Positions 38,708 to 48,107 of a stretch of DNA of 64,000 bases are shown here, one piece after another. The DNA lies in contig NZ_CANMCP010000003.1 of the NCBI RefSeq assembly GCF_947496385.1, forward strand, positions 62,001-126,000, read 5' to 3'. The position numbers and the translations under genes are program-made. Below the pieces are notes generated by a model. It ran no database searches and was not told the DNA's origin. It saw nothing but the letters and a program-made list of their open reading frames with translations. The stretch's first letter is position 1. Every line of letters begins with the position of its first letter. The stretch comes from an uncultured Croceicoccus sp. GTDB taxonomy: Bacteria > Pseudomonadota > Alphaproteobacteria > Sphingomonadales > Sphingomonadaceae.

Positions 38708-38738
38708 GGGCGGTCCCGAACACGGGGCCGCCCTTTTT
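38708..38738 (+). terminator. Rho-independent terminator after typA
   Basis: GGGCGG-T-CCC pairs with GGG-G-CCGCCC (38708-38717 with 38724-38733), a 6-base loop, then TTTTT. Confidence 0.88.
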
Positions 38739-38819
38739 CGTGCGGCCCGGTTTCATGCTGCCGGGCGCCCGCGTTTACAAAACGTGACATTTGGTTCCGA
38801 ATTTGTATGAACAACCCTC

Positions 38820-40310
38820 ATGCAGACCGGAACCCTGATCTCACTCGCACTGTATTTCATCCTGATGATCGCCATCGGCCTTTATGCCTGGCGCAAATCG
38901 ACGGACAGTTCGGAAGGCTATCTGCTGGGCGGGCGCGACCTGCATCCGGCGGTGGCCGCCCTTTCGGCGGGGGCGTCGGACATGTCCGGCTGGCTCCTGC
39001 TCGGCCTGCCGGGGGCTCTTTATGCCGCCGGGCTGGTGGAGGCGTGGATCGGCATCGGTCTGTTCATCGGTGCCTTTGCCAACTGGATCATCGTGGCGCC
39101 GCGTTTGCGCGCGCAGACGGTGGAATATGGCAATGCGCTCACCATTCCCGAATTTCTCGCCAATCGCTTCCCGGACAAGGCGATCGCCCTGCGCGTGATT
39201 TCGGCGATCATCATCGTATTGTTCTTCACCGTCTACACCGCCGCCGGCCTCGTCGGCGGGGGCAAGCTGTTCGTGACCAGCTTTGCCGGCCTGTTCGGCG
39301 ATGTGGGGATGAGCGATTACATGTTCGGCATCTGGCTGACCGCCGGGGTCGTGCTGGCCTATACGATGGTCGGCGGGTTCCTTGCCGTGTCGCTGACCGA
39401 TTTCGTGCAGGGCTGCATCATGGTCGTGGCGCTGATCCTGATGCCGATCGTCGTGATGACGGGCGATGGCGGGCCGTCCGCGGTCGCCGAAACGCTGCGC
39501 GGGATCGACCCTGAATTCCTGAGCCTGACGAACGGGCTGTCCATCATCGGTTTCCTGTCGGCGATTACCTGGGGTCTCGGCTATTTCGGGCAGCCGCATA
39601 TCATCGTGCGCTTCATGGCGGTGCGCAGCGTGGCGGCGGTGGCCACCGCGCGCAATATCGGGATGAGCTGGATGTTCGTGTCGCTCATCGGGGCGCTCGG
39701 CGTCGGGCTGGCGGGGCGCGCCTATGCGCAGCGCAACGGCATTCCGCTCGAAGATCCCGAAACGATCTTCATCATGCTGGCCGACACCTTGTTCCACCCG
39801 CTCATCACCGGGTTCCTGCTGGCTGCGCTGCTCGCCGCGATCATGTCGACGATCAGCTCGCAATTGCTGGTTTCTTCAAGTTCGTTGACCGAGGATTTCT
39901 ACCGTCTTTTCCTCCGCAAGAACGCGAGCGAGCGCGAGACGGTGAATGTCGGCCGCGTGTGTGTCCTGCTCGTGGCGCTGGCCGCGATCCTGATCGCGCG
40001 CGACCCCGACAGCGAGGTGCTCGGCCTCGTCTCCAACGCATGGGCCGGGTTCGGCGCGGCGTTCGGCCCGTTGATCGTCCTCTCGCTCACGTGGAAGCGC
40101 ATGACGGGCGCGGGCGCGGTGGCGGGCCTCGTCACCGGCGCGGCGGTGGTCATCGCGTGGATCGCGCTGGGCTGGAACGCGAGTTTCCTGGGCGGCGAAG
40201 GGGTGTACGAAATCATCCCCGGCTTCATCGCGGCATGGCTGGCGATCTGGGGCGTGAGCAAGGCGACATCCGTTGGCCCTGCGAACCCCTATCGCGCCGA
40301 GATCGCCTAG
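38820..40310 (+). CDS. putP: Sodium/proline symporter
   Basis: 496 residues with about 13 membrane helices, an SSS-family (LeuT fold) transporter. The start LISLALYFILMIAIGLYAW, the GGRDLHPAVAALSAGASDMSGWLLLGLPGAL region in TM2 (Na and proline site) and the WGLGYFGQPHIIVRFMA segment are close to PutP. It imports proline with sodium. No obvious ribosome site is seen before ATG 38820. Its TAG stop shares CTAG with the convergent membrane protein gene. Confidence 0.94.
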   Translation: MQTGTLISLALYFILMIAIGLYAWRKSTDSSEGYLLGGRDLHPAVAALSAGASDMSGWLLLGLPGALYAAGLVEAWIGIGLFIGAFANWIIVAPRLRAQTVEYGNALTIPEFLANRFPDKAIALRVISAIIIVLFFTVYTAAGLVGGGKLFVTSFAGLFGDVGMSDYMFGIWLTAGVVLAYTMVGGFLAVSLTDFVQGCIMVVALILMPIVVMTGDGGPSAVAETLRGIDPEFLSLTNGLSIIGFLSAITWGLGYFGQPHIIVRFMAVRSVAAVATARNIGMSWMFVSLIGALGVGLAGRAYAQRNGIPLEDPETIFIMLADTLFHPLITGFLLAALLAAIMSTISSQLLVSSSSLTEDFYRLFLRKNASERETVNVGRVCVLLVALAAILIARDPDSEVLGLVSNAWAGFGAAFGPLIVLSLTWKRMTGAGAVAGLVTGAAVVIAWIALGWNASFLGGEGVYEIIPGFIAAWLAIWGVSKATSVGPANPYRAEIA

Positions 40311-41062
40311 ACCATCGCACGCTCGCCCAGCATCAGCGCGGCATAGATCGCCGCCCCGGTGAGGAAGGGCACGAACCGGCTTTCGCGATCCTCGGGGAGT
40401 TCCTCCTTGAGCACGTTCAAAGTGATCCCGCCCGCCAGGAACGCGAAGAGAAAACCCACCACCACCGCCGGCAAGGTCACGGCCAGCCCGATGAGCCAGC
40501 CGGCGACCACTGCGGCGGATATGACCCACCGCCCCCGCGCATCATAGGCGGCGGTGTGATCCTCCCGCATGCCGAAATCGCTCGTCATGAAATGCAGGCT
40601 CATCGCCACGAAATAGAGCAGCAGCGACCACGTGCCATATTCCTCCCGGTGCATCAGCAGATAGCCGATGAGCAGGTTGAGCAGCGCATAGCTTCCCACG
40701 TGCACCCATTCGAGGTGATCCTCGATCCGGTCGCCATCGCCCGCCTTGCGCGAACGGGCGCGCGACCGTTTCACCGCGCGTTCCAGCCCGTAAAACGCCG
40801 CCAGCCCGACCAGCGCCAGCGAATAGACCAGGCTTTCGGCGAGCGAATCCCCCATCGCCAGCGCCGTGGCAAAGGCCCGTTCGTGCACGCCCAGATCGGG
40901 CAGCACGTGCAAGAACACATAGGACACCGCGATCCCGCCGGAAAAGGAAAGCCAGCGGCTGCGCGGCGCGGCGGACAGGAATTTCAACCGCCCGATGAAC
41001 AGGTGAACGAGGGCAAAGACCGCCACCATCGCGGCGGTCACGAGGATATTGGGACCGTGCAT
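40307..41062 (-). CDS. Multi-pass membrane protein, possibly ZIP-like
   Basis: 251 residues from ATG 41062; eight hydrophobic segments predicted by eye. VSYVFLHVLPDLG near 45-57, LHFMTSDFGMREDH near 160 and AGGITLNVLKEELPEDRESRF near 213-233 echo the His- and Glu-bearing helices of ZIP metal transporters. The classic HNFPEG motif is replaced by HFMTSDFG, so transport is not assured. A charged loop (AVKRSRARSRKAGDGDRIED) links helices 3 and 4. Divergent from pgl. A distant ZIP relative is my best guess. Confidence 0.6.
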   Translation of the reverse strand: MHGPNILVTAAMVAVFALVHLFIGRLKFLSAAPRSRWLSFSGGIAVSYVFLHVLPDLGVHERAFATALAMGDSLAESLVYSLALVGLAAFYGLERAVKRSRARSRKAGDGDRIEDHLEWVHVGSYALLNLLIGYLLMHREEYGTWSLLLYFVAMSLHFMTSDFGMREDHTAAYDARGRWVISAAVVAGWLIGLAVTLPAVVVGFLFAFLAGGITLNVLKEELPEDRESRFVPFLTGAAIYAALMLGERAMV

Positions 41063-41167
41063 CGGCCCTGACTGCCCGGTCCGGGCCCCGGAAACAAGCC
41101 CGCCACCCGGCTTGCGAAGCGGCCCTGCGATGACCATTTCGCGTGGGCAACGAAGGAAGGATCAACC

Positions 41168-41791
41168 ATGCTGACCGAAATCACCTATCATCACGACTGG
41201 AGCGATAGCCAAATCGCGGACTGGATGGTGGAAACGCTCTCCGCCGACCTGACACAGCGTGAGGGAGAGGTGGCGGTCACCGTGCCGGGCGGCTCGACCC
41301 CGTTTCCCATCCTCGCCGCCATGGCGAAGAAGGATCTCGACTGGGCGCGGCTCGCGTTCTGGCCCGGCGACGACCGGATGGTAGACCCCGATCACGAGGC
41401 GAGCAATTTCGGCCGCCTCCGCGAAACGCTGTCGGGCACCGACGCGAAGGTCGTGCCGCTTGCCGAAGACAGCGCGCCGCCGCATTTCGCGCTCGCCTGG
41501 CTCGGCATGGGCGACGACGGGCATATCGCCTCGCTCTTTCCCAATACCGACCCGCGCATCGACGATTCCGAAACCGTCCGCCGGCTCACCCCGGACCCGC
41601 TTCCGCCCGAAGCGCCGTTCGACCGGGTCACGCTGACGCTGCCGAAACTGCTGACCGCCGAACATCTCGTCTTCGTCATTCGGGGCGAGGAGAAGCGCCG
41701 CGTTTTCGAGGCTGCGGCCAAGGGCGAAAACGACCTTCCCATTGCGCGATTGTTGCAGAATGCGCGCGCTTCGGTGACGTGCTTTGCCTGA
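41168..41791 (+). CDS. pgl: 6-phosphogluconolactonase
   Basis: 207 residues, slightly shorter than usual. It hydrolyses 6-phosphogluconolactone in the oxidative pentose phosphate / Entner-Doudoroff route. VTVPGGSTPFPIL near residue 38, FWPGDDRMVDPDHEASNFG near 65-83 and LAWLGMGDDGHIASLFP near 108-124 are the family blocks. A strong AAGGAAGGA precedes ATG 41168. The NUDIX gene overlaps its end. zwf and edd are not in the window. Confidence 0.94.
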   Translation: MLTEITYHHDWSDSQIADWMVETLSADLTQREGEVAVTVPGGSTPFPILAAMAKKDLDWARLAFWPGDDRMVDPDHEASNFGRLRETLSGTDAKVVPLAEDSAPPHFALAWLGMGDDGHIASLFPNTDPRIDDSETVRRLTPDPLPPEAPFDRVTLTLPKLLTAEHLVFVIRGEEKRRVFEAAAKGENDLPIARLLQNARASVTCFA

Positions 41792-42263
41792 TGTGCCGCT
41801 GATCGGCCTGTTGCCGGCGGGCGTGCACCGGGCGGTGCTGCGCGTGGCGGAACAGGTCCGGCGGCGCTGGTGGCGGCTGCGCAAGCCGACCCTGCGCGGC
41901 GTCGCCATCGCGGCGTTCGACGATCGCGGGCGCGTGCTGCTCGTGCGTCATTCCTATCGCATGCGCGACGAATGGCATCTTCCGACGGGTGGATGCCGGC
42001 GCGGCGAGGAACCGATGGAGGCGGCCTTGCGCGAACTGGCCGAGGAAACCGGCCTTCGCGCTCGCGATGTGCGCGAGGTCGGCACCGATTGTTTCAACCT
42101 CCATGGCGCGACCAACAACGTGACCATCCTCGCCATCCGGGCGCAGGGAGAGGCGCAGGCCGATGGTCGCGAAATCCGCGAAATCCGCTGGGTCGACCCG
42201 GCCGCGCTTCCGCCATCCGTGCCGCAATGGGCGCGCGGCTATATCGAACAGGCGGCCGGTTGA
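41784..42263 (+). CDS. NUDIX hydrolase
   Basis: 159 residues from TTG 41784 (GTG 41793 is as likely). A complete Nudix box is seen at about 70-92: GGCRRGEEPMEAALRELAEE then TGL, fitting Gx5Ex7REUxEExGU. LRGVAIAAFDDRGRVLLVRHSY opens the domain near 37. It overlaps the pgl end by 8 bases, so it is coupled to it. It hydrolyses some X-linked nucleoside diphosphate; the substrate is not readable. Confidence 0.85.
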   Translation: MPDVPLIGLLPAGVHRAVLRVAEQVRRRWWRLRKPTLRGVAIAAFDDRGRVLLVRHSYRMRDEWHLPTGGCRRGEEPMEAALRELAEETGLRARDVREVGTDCFNLHGATNNVTILAIRAQGEAQADGREIREIRWVDPAALPPSVPQWARGYIEQAAG

Positions 42264-42272
42264 AGAAGGCCG

Positions 42273-43412
42273 TCAAAGCAGGTCGAGCTGCGCCAGCGCG
42301 TCGCCCTTCTTCTTCGGCGCGACCCCTTCGAGCTTCGACAGCGTCAGCCCCATCAGCCGGATCGGCCGCGGCAAGGGCAGCAGCTCGGCAAGCAGCGCGT
42401 GGCCGATTTTCGCGAACTCCGCCTTGTCCGCCACCGGGCGGGAGAGCGAGCGAGCCCGGCTCTGAAGCGTGAAATCATTGTATTTCAGCTTGATCGTCAC
42501 GGTCCGCCCGCGCGCCTTGTTATGGGTGATCCGGTCCCACACGATATCGACGATCCGGTCCACCGCCTCTGTCAATTCGCGCGGGGCGAACAAATCCTCG
42601 TGAAAGGTGCGTTCGCCGCCGACCGATTTGCGCGTGCGATGGGCGCGCACCTGCCTGAGGTCGATGCCGCGCGCCGCACGATAGAGATAATCGGCGAAAC
42701 TGCCGAAATGCGCGCGCAGGAACGGAAGATCCTTTGCCGCCAGGTCGGCCCCGGTCACGATGCCGAGCCCCGCCATCTTCTTCGCGCCCACCGGGCCGAT
42801 CCCGTGAAAGCGCGTCACCGGCAATTGCGCGACGAAGGCCGCCCCCTCCCCCGGCCGGATGACGCAGATGCCGTCGGGCTTGTTCTGATCCGAGGCGAGC
42901 TTTGCCAGGAACTTGTTATAGGACACGCCGGCGCTCGCGGTGAGCTGCGTATCCTCGGCGATGCGGCGGCGGATCGCCAGCGCGATGCGGGTCGCACTGC
43001 CCAGCGCATGGCGATCCTCCGTCACGTCGAGATACGCCTCGTCGAGGGAGAGCGGTTCCACCAGCGGGGTATAGTCGTGGAACACCGCGCGGATTTGCCG
43101 CGACACCTCGCGATAGACGTCGAACCGCGATTTGCAGAAGATGAGATCGGGGCACAGCCGCTGCGCCGTAACCGACGGCATGGCGGACCGCACGCCGAAC
43201 CTGCGCGCTTCGTAACTCGCCGCCGCGACCACGCCGCGCCCGCTCGACCCGCCGACGGCGACGGGGCGTCCGCGCAATTCGGGATGGTCGCGCTGTTCCA
43301 CGCTGGCAAAGAATGCGTCCATGTCAATATGGATGATCTTGTGCAGCCCTGCGGCTTCGCTTTCGTCCTCCGCATCCGGCGAATCGGGAATATCGTCGCG
43401 GTCCGCGGTCAT
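42273..43412 (-). CDS. dinB: DNA polymerase IV (Y family)
   Basis: 379 residues. Error-prone translesion polymerase. IIHIDMDAFFASVEQRD (about 26-42) and SLDEAYLDV near 122 carry the three catalytic acidic residues; the helix-hairpin motif FHGIGPVGAKKMAGLGI near 205 and a little-finger domain (RKSVGGERTFHEDL onward) follow. No clear beta-clamp peptide is seen at the very end (ALAQLDLL may act as one). Convergent with the NUDIX gene (9-base gap). Confidence 0.95.
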   Translation of the reverse strand: MTADRDDIPDSPDAEDESEAAGLHKIIHIDMDAFFASVEQRDHPELRGRPVAVGGSSGRGVVAAASYEARRFGVRSAMPSVTAQRLCPDLIFCKSRFDVYREVSRQIRAVFHDYTPLVEPLSLDEAYLDVTEDRHALGSATRIALAIRRRIAEDTQLTASAGVSYNKFLAKLASDQNKPDGICVIRPGEGAAFVAQLPVTRFHGIGPVGAKKMAGLGIVTGADLAAKDLPFLRAHFGSFADYLYRAARGIDLRQVRAHRTRKSVGGERTFHEDLFAPRELTEAVDRIVDIVWDRITHNKARGRTVTIKLKYNDFTLQSRARSLSRPVADKAEFAKIGHALLAELLPLPRPIRLMGLTLSKLEGVAPKKKGDALAQLDLL

Positions 43413-43513
43413 GTCGCGTTTTAATCATAGCGGCTCGCGCTTGCAAAAACCGACCGGCGACTATGCGATAATGGGGCTTGTGCGAAAGGATCAAACGGGC
43501 GCAAAGGCAGGGT

Positions 43514-44752
43514 GTGACCCTTTTCAAGAAGAAACCGATCGTGTTGGGCGATGTCGAATTCGTCGCGATGCTCGCGATGATGATGGCGTTGCAGGCGCTG
43601 GGCATCGACACGATGCTGCCCGCGCTCGGCCAGATTGCATCGGACCTGGGCACGCGCGACCCCAATGACCGGCAGCTTGTCGTTTCGACCTATCTTCTGG
43701 GCATGGGTATCGGGGCGCTGGCGTTCGGCTTTCTCGCCGATCGGTTCGGGCGCAAACCCGTGCTGCTGGCCGGGATCGCGTGCTATTGCGCGCTCAGCTT
43801 CGCCTGTGTGCTGGCGGAGGATTTCGGCGTGATGCTGGTCCTGCGTTTCTTTCACGGGGTGGTTTCGTCGGCGGGCGGCGTGGTGGCCAATGCGGTCGTG
43901 CGCGACCGGTTCGAAGGCGACCGCATGGCGCGCACCGTGTCGCTCATCGCGATGGTGTTCATGATCGTCCCTATCCTGGCCCCCACGGTTGGGCAGGGGA
44001 TCCTGCTCATCGCCGACTGGCGCTGGATCTTCGGTCTTCTGGCGGGATTGTCGGGGCTGATGTTCGTGTGGACCGGGCTGCGCCTGTCGGAAACGCTGGC
44101 GCCCGAAGACAGGCAGCAATTGCAGCCCCGCCGTATCGCGCATAATTTCCGCCTCGTACTCACCAACCGGGATGCGCTTGGCTATGTCTTTGGCGCGATG
44201 CTGGTGTTCGGCGGGCTCTATGGCTTCATCAACATGAGCGAACAGCTGATCGGCGGGCATTTCGGGCAGGGGCGGCGTTTCCCGCTGATCTTCGGGCTGC
44301 TGGCGGTGTCGATGGCGGCGACCAATTTCATCAACTCGCGCATCGTCGAACGGTTCGGCGCCCGCCCGGTCAGCCATGTCGCGCTGCTGATCTTCGTGGC
44401 GTCGGGCGGCGGGCAATGGGCGGCAGCGACGTTCTATCCCGATTCGCTGGCGCTGTTCCTGCCGTTCATGATGGTGAACATGGCGCTGATCGGTTTTCTC
44501 GGCGCGAATTTCAGCTCGATCGCGCTGCAGCCTTTCGCCCGGATCGCGGGCTCGGCCTCCTCGCTACAGACGTCGATCCGGGTGGGCGGCGGCGCGCTTC
44601 TGGGCGGAATCATCGGCGCGGCCTATAATGGCACGGCGCAGCCGCTGGGCGCGGCGCTCTTCCTCCTCAGCGCATCGGGCCTCCTGCTCGTGCTGATCAG
44701 CGAGAATTTCCGTCTTTTCCGCCGGCGCAGCGCGAAGATCGAGTTGGTCTGA
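43514..44752 (+). CDS. MFS multidrug exporter, Bcr/CflA type
   Basis: 412 residues from GTG 43514 (purine-rich GGCAGG just upstream); TTG 43478 would add 12 residues. Twelve membrane helices. The family signature is DTMLPALGQIASDLG in helix 1, and GFLADRFGRKPVLL is the MFS loop 2-3 motif. Proton-driven export of drugs or small metabolites is likely, with unknown substrate. It is 66 bases or more from dinB on the other strand and convergent with the ScfR-type gene. Confidence 0.88.
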   Translation: MTLFKKKPIVLGDVEFVAMLAMMMALQALGIDTMLPALGQIASDLGTRDPNDRQLVVSTYLLGMGIGALAFGFLADRFGRKPVLLAGIACYCALSFACVLAEDFGVMLVLRFFHGVVSSAGGVVANAVVRDRFEGDRMARTVSLIAMVFMIVPILAPTVGQGILLIADWRWIFGLLAGLSGLMFVWTGLRLSETLAPEDRQQLQPRRIAHNFRLVLTNRDALGYVFGAMLVFGGLYGFINMSEQLIGGHFGQGRRFPLIFGLLAVSMAATNFINSRIVERFGARPVSHVALLIFVASGGGQWAAATFYPDSLALFLPFMMVNMALIGFLGANFSSIALQPFARIAGSASSLQTSIRVGGGALLGGIIGAAYNGTAQPLGAALFLLSASGLLLVLISENFRLFRRRSAKIELV

Positions 44753-44759
44753 CCCCGCT

Positions 44760-46160
44760 TCAATCGGTGGCGAAGGCGAAGGGCACGCCGGTCTCGCGAT
44801 TTTCGTCGGGGCGCATTTCGCGGCCGATCGGCGGCGCGGCGCGGGCGATGCAATGCGGCCGGTGACACAGGTGACAGGCAACGCCAATGGGCGTCGGCGC
44901 CATGTCCAGCCCTCGCGCATAGACGAGCCGCTCGGCATGTTCCGCCGCGCAGGTCAGCGCCACGGCCCGCAGCGCACGCGGCGCATCATGCGCCCCGCCG
45001 CCCGCCGCCACGGTCCGCGCGATGGAAAAGAACCGCTGCCCATCCGGCAGTTCGAGCGATTGCGTCACCACCTGCCCCGGCGTGCGAAAGGCCGAATGCA
45101 CGTTCCATAGCGGGCACGATCCCCCCGCCCGCGCAAACGGAAACCCCGCCCCGTCGAGCCGTTTGGACACATTGCCCGCCTCGTCCACGCGGAGGAAGAA
45201 GAACGGCACGCCTTCCTCCCCGCTGCGGCCCATGGTGGTCAGCCGATGGGCGATCTGTTCGAAACTGCATCCGAACAGGCGCGAGAGAATCTCGATATCG
45301 TGCAGATGTTCGCGCGACGCCCGCAGGAACGCGCGATACGGCATCAGCACCGCCGCGGCCCAGTAATTGGCGAGCGCGCGCCGGGCCATGCGCTGCGCAT
45401 TTTCGCCGGTAAAGCGCCCCTCGGACAATTGCGCGGAAATCGCCTGCCGCGCCTCCAGCAGGGCGAGTTGCAGCGCGAGTTGATAGCGCCGCCCCGACAC
45501 GTCGAGCCTGTCGGAAATCAGCACCTGTTCCCGGTGCCGGTCGTGCCAGCGCAGCGCGCCCAGCATCACCGCCGGATCGACGAAACGCACCTTGCGCCCG
45601 TGCTTGCTGCCGAGCCTGTCCACCAGCGCGGCAAGATCGGGCGCGCCCTTGCCCATCTCGCGCGCCGCCGCCTCCGCCGCCTCGTCCAGCAGGGGGAAGC
45701 AATTGCGCCGTGCGGCGAGGAACGCGCGCGCCTCGCCCACGGGGTCGGGCAGGGTTTCATCGATCCCGTGGGCCTGCCGCTGCGCAAGGGTCATCTGCTC
45801 CTCGCTGAACGCGGTGTGGAGCCGCAGGAACGCCTCGGCAAAGCCGGGATAGCTCGTCGCGATATCCGCGATGTCGAGTGCGGGCAGGTCGATGTCGGTG
45901 AACATCGGCTCGCGAAGGATACCCTTGAGCCGCTTGCCCAGCTCCTCGCTCCCGTCGTCGGCGAGGCTGGCGATGTCGATCTTGTAGGTTGCGGCAAGGC
46001 GGAGCAGCAGTTCGGCCGTCACCGGACGCTGATTGCGTTCCATCAACGCGACATAGGATGCGCTGATCTCGAGGTCGGCGGCCATGTTCGCCTGCGTCAG
46101 CCCAAGGTCGCGCCGCACCCGTTTCAGGCGCGGGCCCATGAACAATGCCTTGCGTGTCAC
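44760..46160 (-). CDS. ScfR/RamB-family transcription regulator (XRE + IrrE-like + DUF2083)
   Basis: 466 residues from GTG 46160, with AGGGAG 7 bases upstream. An N-terminal XRE helix-turn-helix (about 9-66, RLKRVRRDLGLTQANMAADL) is followed by a middle IrrE/M78-like region (about 150-290) without the HExxH zinc motif I would expect of a protease, and a C-terminal DUF2083 with a Cys-rich end (CHLCHRPHC near 435). The RamB/ScfR group controls acetate and short-chain fatty-acid metabolism, including aceA. It is divergent from aceA here, so it is probably the aceA regulator. Confidence 0.9.
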   Translation of the reverse strand: MTRKALFMGPRLKRVRRDLGLTQANMAADLEISASYVALMERNQRPVTAELLLRLAATYKIDIASLADDGSEELGKRLKGILREPMFTDIDLPALDIADIATSYPGFAEAFLRLHTAFSEEQMTLAQRQAHGIDETLPDPVGEARAFLAARRNCFPLLDEAAEAAAREMGKGAPDLAALVDRLGSKHGRKVRFVDPAVMLGALRWHDRHREQVLISDRLDVSGRRYQLALQLALLEARQAISAQLSEGRFTGENAQRMARRALANYWAAAVLMPYRAFLRASREHLHDIEILSRLFGCSFEQIAHRLTTMGRSGEEGVPFFFLRVDEAGNVSKRLDGAGFPFARAGGSCPLWNVHSAFRTPGQVVTQSLELPDGQRFFSIARTVAAGGGAHDAPRALRAVALTCAAEHAERLVYARGLDMAPTPIGVACHLCHRPHCIARAAPPIGREMRPDENRETGVPFAFATD

Positions 46161-46323
46161 GACGGTTCTCCCTGGCGGCGATGGCGGTTCGCCCTGTCCA
46201 CAACCTTACAACAATACACGCGCCGTTTGTAAAGTTTGACATGGTGACACCGCGCGCAATGTCGCCGTCCGCCCCATGTCGGCATCACTGTGGACAGACA
46301 CCAAATTCACCGAGGGATCGATC

Positions 46324-47919
46324 ATGGGTTACCAGAACACAATCGCCGGAATGCAGGACACCATCGCGGGCAATGGCGCGCCATGGGCCGCCATCGATGC
46401 GCAGAGCGCGGCCCGCATGCGCCTGCAGAACCGGTTCCGTACCGGGCTCGACATTGCAAAGCATACCGCCGCGATCATGCGCCGCGACATGGCCGCCTAC
46501 GATGCCGACCCGGCGCAATATACGCAGTCGCTTGGCTGCTGGCACGGGTTCATCGCGCAGCAGAAGATGATCAGCATCAAGAAGCATTTCGGCAGCATGA
46601 AGGGGCGCTACCTCTACCTCTCAGGCTGGATGGTCGCCGCCTTGCGCAGCGAATTCGGCCCGCTCCCGGATCAGTCGATGCATGAAAAGACCAGCGTTCC
46701 CGCGCTGATCGAGGAGATCTACACCTTCCTGAAGCAGGCCGATGCGCGCGAGCTCGGCATGATGTTCCGCGATCTCGACACCGCGCGCGAGGCCGGTGAC
46801 ACGGTCGAGGCGAAGCGGCTCGAACATGCCATCGACAATTACGAGAGCCATGTCGTGCCGATCATCGCCGACATCGACGCAGGCTTCGGCAATGCGGAGG
46901 CGACCTATCTGCTCGCCAAGCAGATGATCGAGGCGGGCGCCTGCGCGCTGCAGATCGAGAACCAGGTTTCGGACGAGAAGCAATGCGGCCACCAGGATGG
47001 CAAGGTCACCGTTCCGCACGAGGATTTCCTGCAGAAGATCCGCGCGATCCGTTACGCCTTCCTCGAAATGGGCGTGGATGACGGCATCATCGTCGCGCGC
47101 ACCGATTCGCTGGGTGCCGGGCTGACGAAGCAGATCGCCTATACGCAGGAGGAAGGCGACCTCGGCGATCAGTACAACAGCTTCCTCGATTGCGAGGAGG
47201 TCGACCCCGCCAGCATCCGTAACGGCGATGTCTTCCTCAGCCGCGAGGGCAAGCTGCTGCGCCCGCGCCGCCTGCCGTCGAACCTGTATCAGTTCCGCGC
47301 CGGATCGGGCGAGGACCGGGTCGTGCTCGACTGCATCACCAGCCTTCAGAACGGCGCCGACCTGCTCTGGATCGAAACGGAGAAGCCGCATGTCGAACAG
47401 ATCGCCGGCATGGTCGACCGCATCCGCGAGGTCGTGCCCGATGCAAAGCTGGTCTACAACAATTCGCCCAGCTTCAACTGGACGCTGAACTTCCGTCAGC
47501 AGGTGTTCGATGCATGGGAAGCCGACGGCCGTGATGTGACGCCATACGACCGCGCCCGGTTGATGAGCGCCGATTACGACGCGACCGAGCTTGCCGCCGA
47601 AGCGGACGAGAAGATCCGCACGTTCCAACGCGACGCGGCGGCACGGGCCGGGATTTTCCACCATCTCATCACCCTGCCGACCTATCACACCGCTGCGCTG
47701 TCGACCGACAATCTGGCGAAGAAATATTTCGGAGAGGCGGGCATGCTGGGTTACGTCAAGGGCGTGCAGCGCAAGGAAATCCGCGAGGGTATCGCCTGCG
47801 TGAAGCATCAGAACATGTCGGGCAGCGACATCGGCGACGATCACAAGGACTATTTCGCAGGCGAAGCCGCGCTGAAGGCCGGCGGTGCCAACAACACCAT
47901 GAATCAATTCGCCGCATAA
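46324..47919 (+). CDS. aceA: Isocitrate lyase
   Basis: 531 residues from ATG 46324 (start MGYQNTIAGMQD). It splits isocitrate into succinate and glyoxylate, the first step of the glyoxylate bypass for growth on acetate and fatty acids. The catalytic loop is DEKQCGHQDGK (near residue 220) in place of KKCGH, as in the longer proteobacterial ICL class; DIDAGFGN is near residue 181 and NNSPSFNW near 380. Length also fits the long class. No malate synthase gene is adjacent. A 54-residue ORF follows after 23 bases. Confidence 0.96.
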   Translation: MGYQNTIAGMQDTIAGNGAPWAAIDAQSAARMRLQNRFRTGLDIAKHTAAIMRRDMAAYDADPAQYTQSLGCWHGFIAQQKMISIKKHFGSMKGRYLYLSGWMVAALRSEFGPLPDQSMHEKTSVPALIEEIYTFLKQADARELGMMFRDLDTAREAGDTVEAKRLEHAIDNYESHVVPIIADIDAGFGNAEATYLLAKQMIEAGACALQIENQVSDEKQCGHQDGKVTVPHEDFLQKIRAIRYAFLEMGVDDGIIVARTDSLGAGLTKQIAYTQEEGDLGDQYNSFLDCEEVDPASIRNGDVFLSREGKLLRPRRLPSNLYQFRAGSGEDRVVLDCITSLQNGADLLWIETEKPHVEQIAGMVDRIREVVPDAKLVYNNSPSFNWTLNFRQQVFDAWEADGRDVTPYDRARLMSADYDATELAAEADEKIRTFQRDAAARAGIFHHLITLPTYHTAALSTDNLAKKYFGEAGMLGYVKGVQRKEIREGIACVKHQNMSGSDIGDDHKDYFAGEAALKAGGANNTMNQFAA

Positions 47920-47942
47920 GGCACAGCGAAGGAGAAAATATC

Positions 47943-48107
47943 ATGACCGAAGACACCAAAACCGCCGAACGCCCCCGCGCGATTTTCTCGAACTCCGATT
48001 TTCCCTTGCTGAAGACAGCGGTTGCGGCCTATGCGCGCAATTGCGAGGATCCGGCGGAATCGCAGAAATACGCCAACCTGCTGCACCGGCTCGGCCGCGC
48101 GGGATAA
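47943..48107 (+). CDS. Small protein downstream of isocitrate lyase
   Basis: 54 residues, soluble. AAGGAG lies 11 bases before the ATG. It begins MTEDTKTAERPRAIFSNSDF and holds a probable helix (PLLKTAVAAYARN, then a YANLLHRLG end). No known motif. It is probably co-transcribed with aceA, and the strong hairpin 48170-48201 follows. A small helper or regulator of ICL is only an inference. Confidence 0.7.
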   Translation: MTEDTKTAERPRAIFSNSDFPLLKTAVAAYARNCEDPAESQKYANLLHRLGRAG

